Positions 63,838-64,000 of a stretch of DNA of 64,000 bases are shown one piece after another. The notes beneath the pieces were generated by a model. The model did not search any database and had not been told where the DNA came from. It saw nothing but the letters and a program-made list of their open reading frames with translations. The translations under genes and the position numbers were made by a program. The stretch's first letter is position 1. Every line of letters starts with the position of its first letter. This DNA is from Cloeon dipterum (taxonomy: Eukaryota; Arthropoda; Insecta; Ephemeroptera; Baetidae), in NCBI RefSeq assembly GCF_949628265.1, contig NC_088787.1, positions 7,926,501 to 7,990,500 of the forward strand, given 5' to 3'.

Positions 63838-63980
63838 CGGGACAGTTAGAAAATTTCCCCGGCCAGAAGATTATCTTCTCTCTTATCCATCCGCTTTTAG
63901 CCACGCGGGATTTCCGTTCGTGCCCAGACGATTCCAAAAGCGCAACCAAAGCTGACACTACATGCAGAAGTTTCCAGTAC
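63838..63980. repeat. Inverted fragment of the transporter upstream region, cut by the window end
   Basis: Its minus strand matches 35,190-35,330 (TCAGCTTTGGTTGCGC, CTTTTGGAATCGTCTGGGC, GCGGATGGATAAGAGAG). It is the direct continuation of 61,445-61,702, from which it is separated by the inserted block. Confidence 0.85.
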
Positions 63981-64000
63981 AACTCTTACAAAAAATGTAG

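Overview
This is a eukaryotic window, almost certainly from an arthropod. It is AT-rich. Many introns are only 50-215 bp and follow GT-AG, with one GC-AG. TATA/TCAGT-type promoter motifs are visible. The protein genes are of animal type. A DNA polymerase beta gene is present; Drosophila lacks this gene, so the host is not a drosophilid. The species cannot be named from the sequence alone. No bacterial operons, CRISPR arrays, rRNA or tRNA genes were seen.

Layout. (1) 0.5-11.2 kb holds compact single-copy genes: DNA polymerase beta (+), a FIT-family lipid-droplet/ER protein (-), a FAM185A-like protein (+), and a membrane GNAT acetyltransferase related to NAT8 (-). A possible decayed viral nucleoprotein-like fragment lies near 9.1-9.5 kb. 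(2) 11.4-36.7 kb is a tandem duplication of one SLC22-type organic cation/carcinine transporter gene (-). Both copies have nine exons and an intact 654-codon reading frame. The duplication junction is readable at about 20,290, inside a miniature transposon. Copy A carries a 349-bp MITE in its promoter and a ~0.9-kb insertion in intron 7. Copy B carries a ~6.5-kb expansion of intron 1, a ~0.9-kb expansion of intron 3 and, upstream, a 1,144-bp hAT transposon with perfect 8-bp target duplications. (3) 37-45 kb is mostly non-coding with dispersed elements and one secreted acidic protein gene (-) that uses a GC-AG intron. (4) 45.7-64 kb is a large inverted repeat. Each arm carries an intact four-exon RPS23 gene, on opposite strands and pointing away from each other. 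The ~8-kb centre contains two broken RPS23 fragments, a 4-kb TIR-like block rich in GAATATTC palindromes, a small three-exon candidate gene, and a decayed non-LTR retrotransposon whose empty site survives in the right arm.

No pathway links these genes. The pol beta and FIT genes are convergent, and the FIT and FAM185A-like genes are divergent. The window is most informative about genome dynamics: paralogous segments give empty sites for several insertions (hAT, two MITEs, the non-LTR element). The strongest unexplained items are the RPS23 palindrome with an element beside one copy's start, the GAATATTC-flanked block with its small gene, and the uneven divergence of the two transporter copies. 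I did not find a clearly new biochemical system. Coding calls rest on reading splice sites, phases and recognisable motifs by eye.
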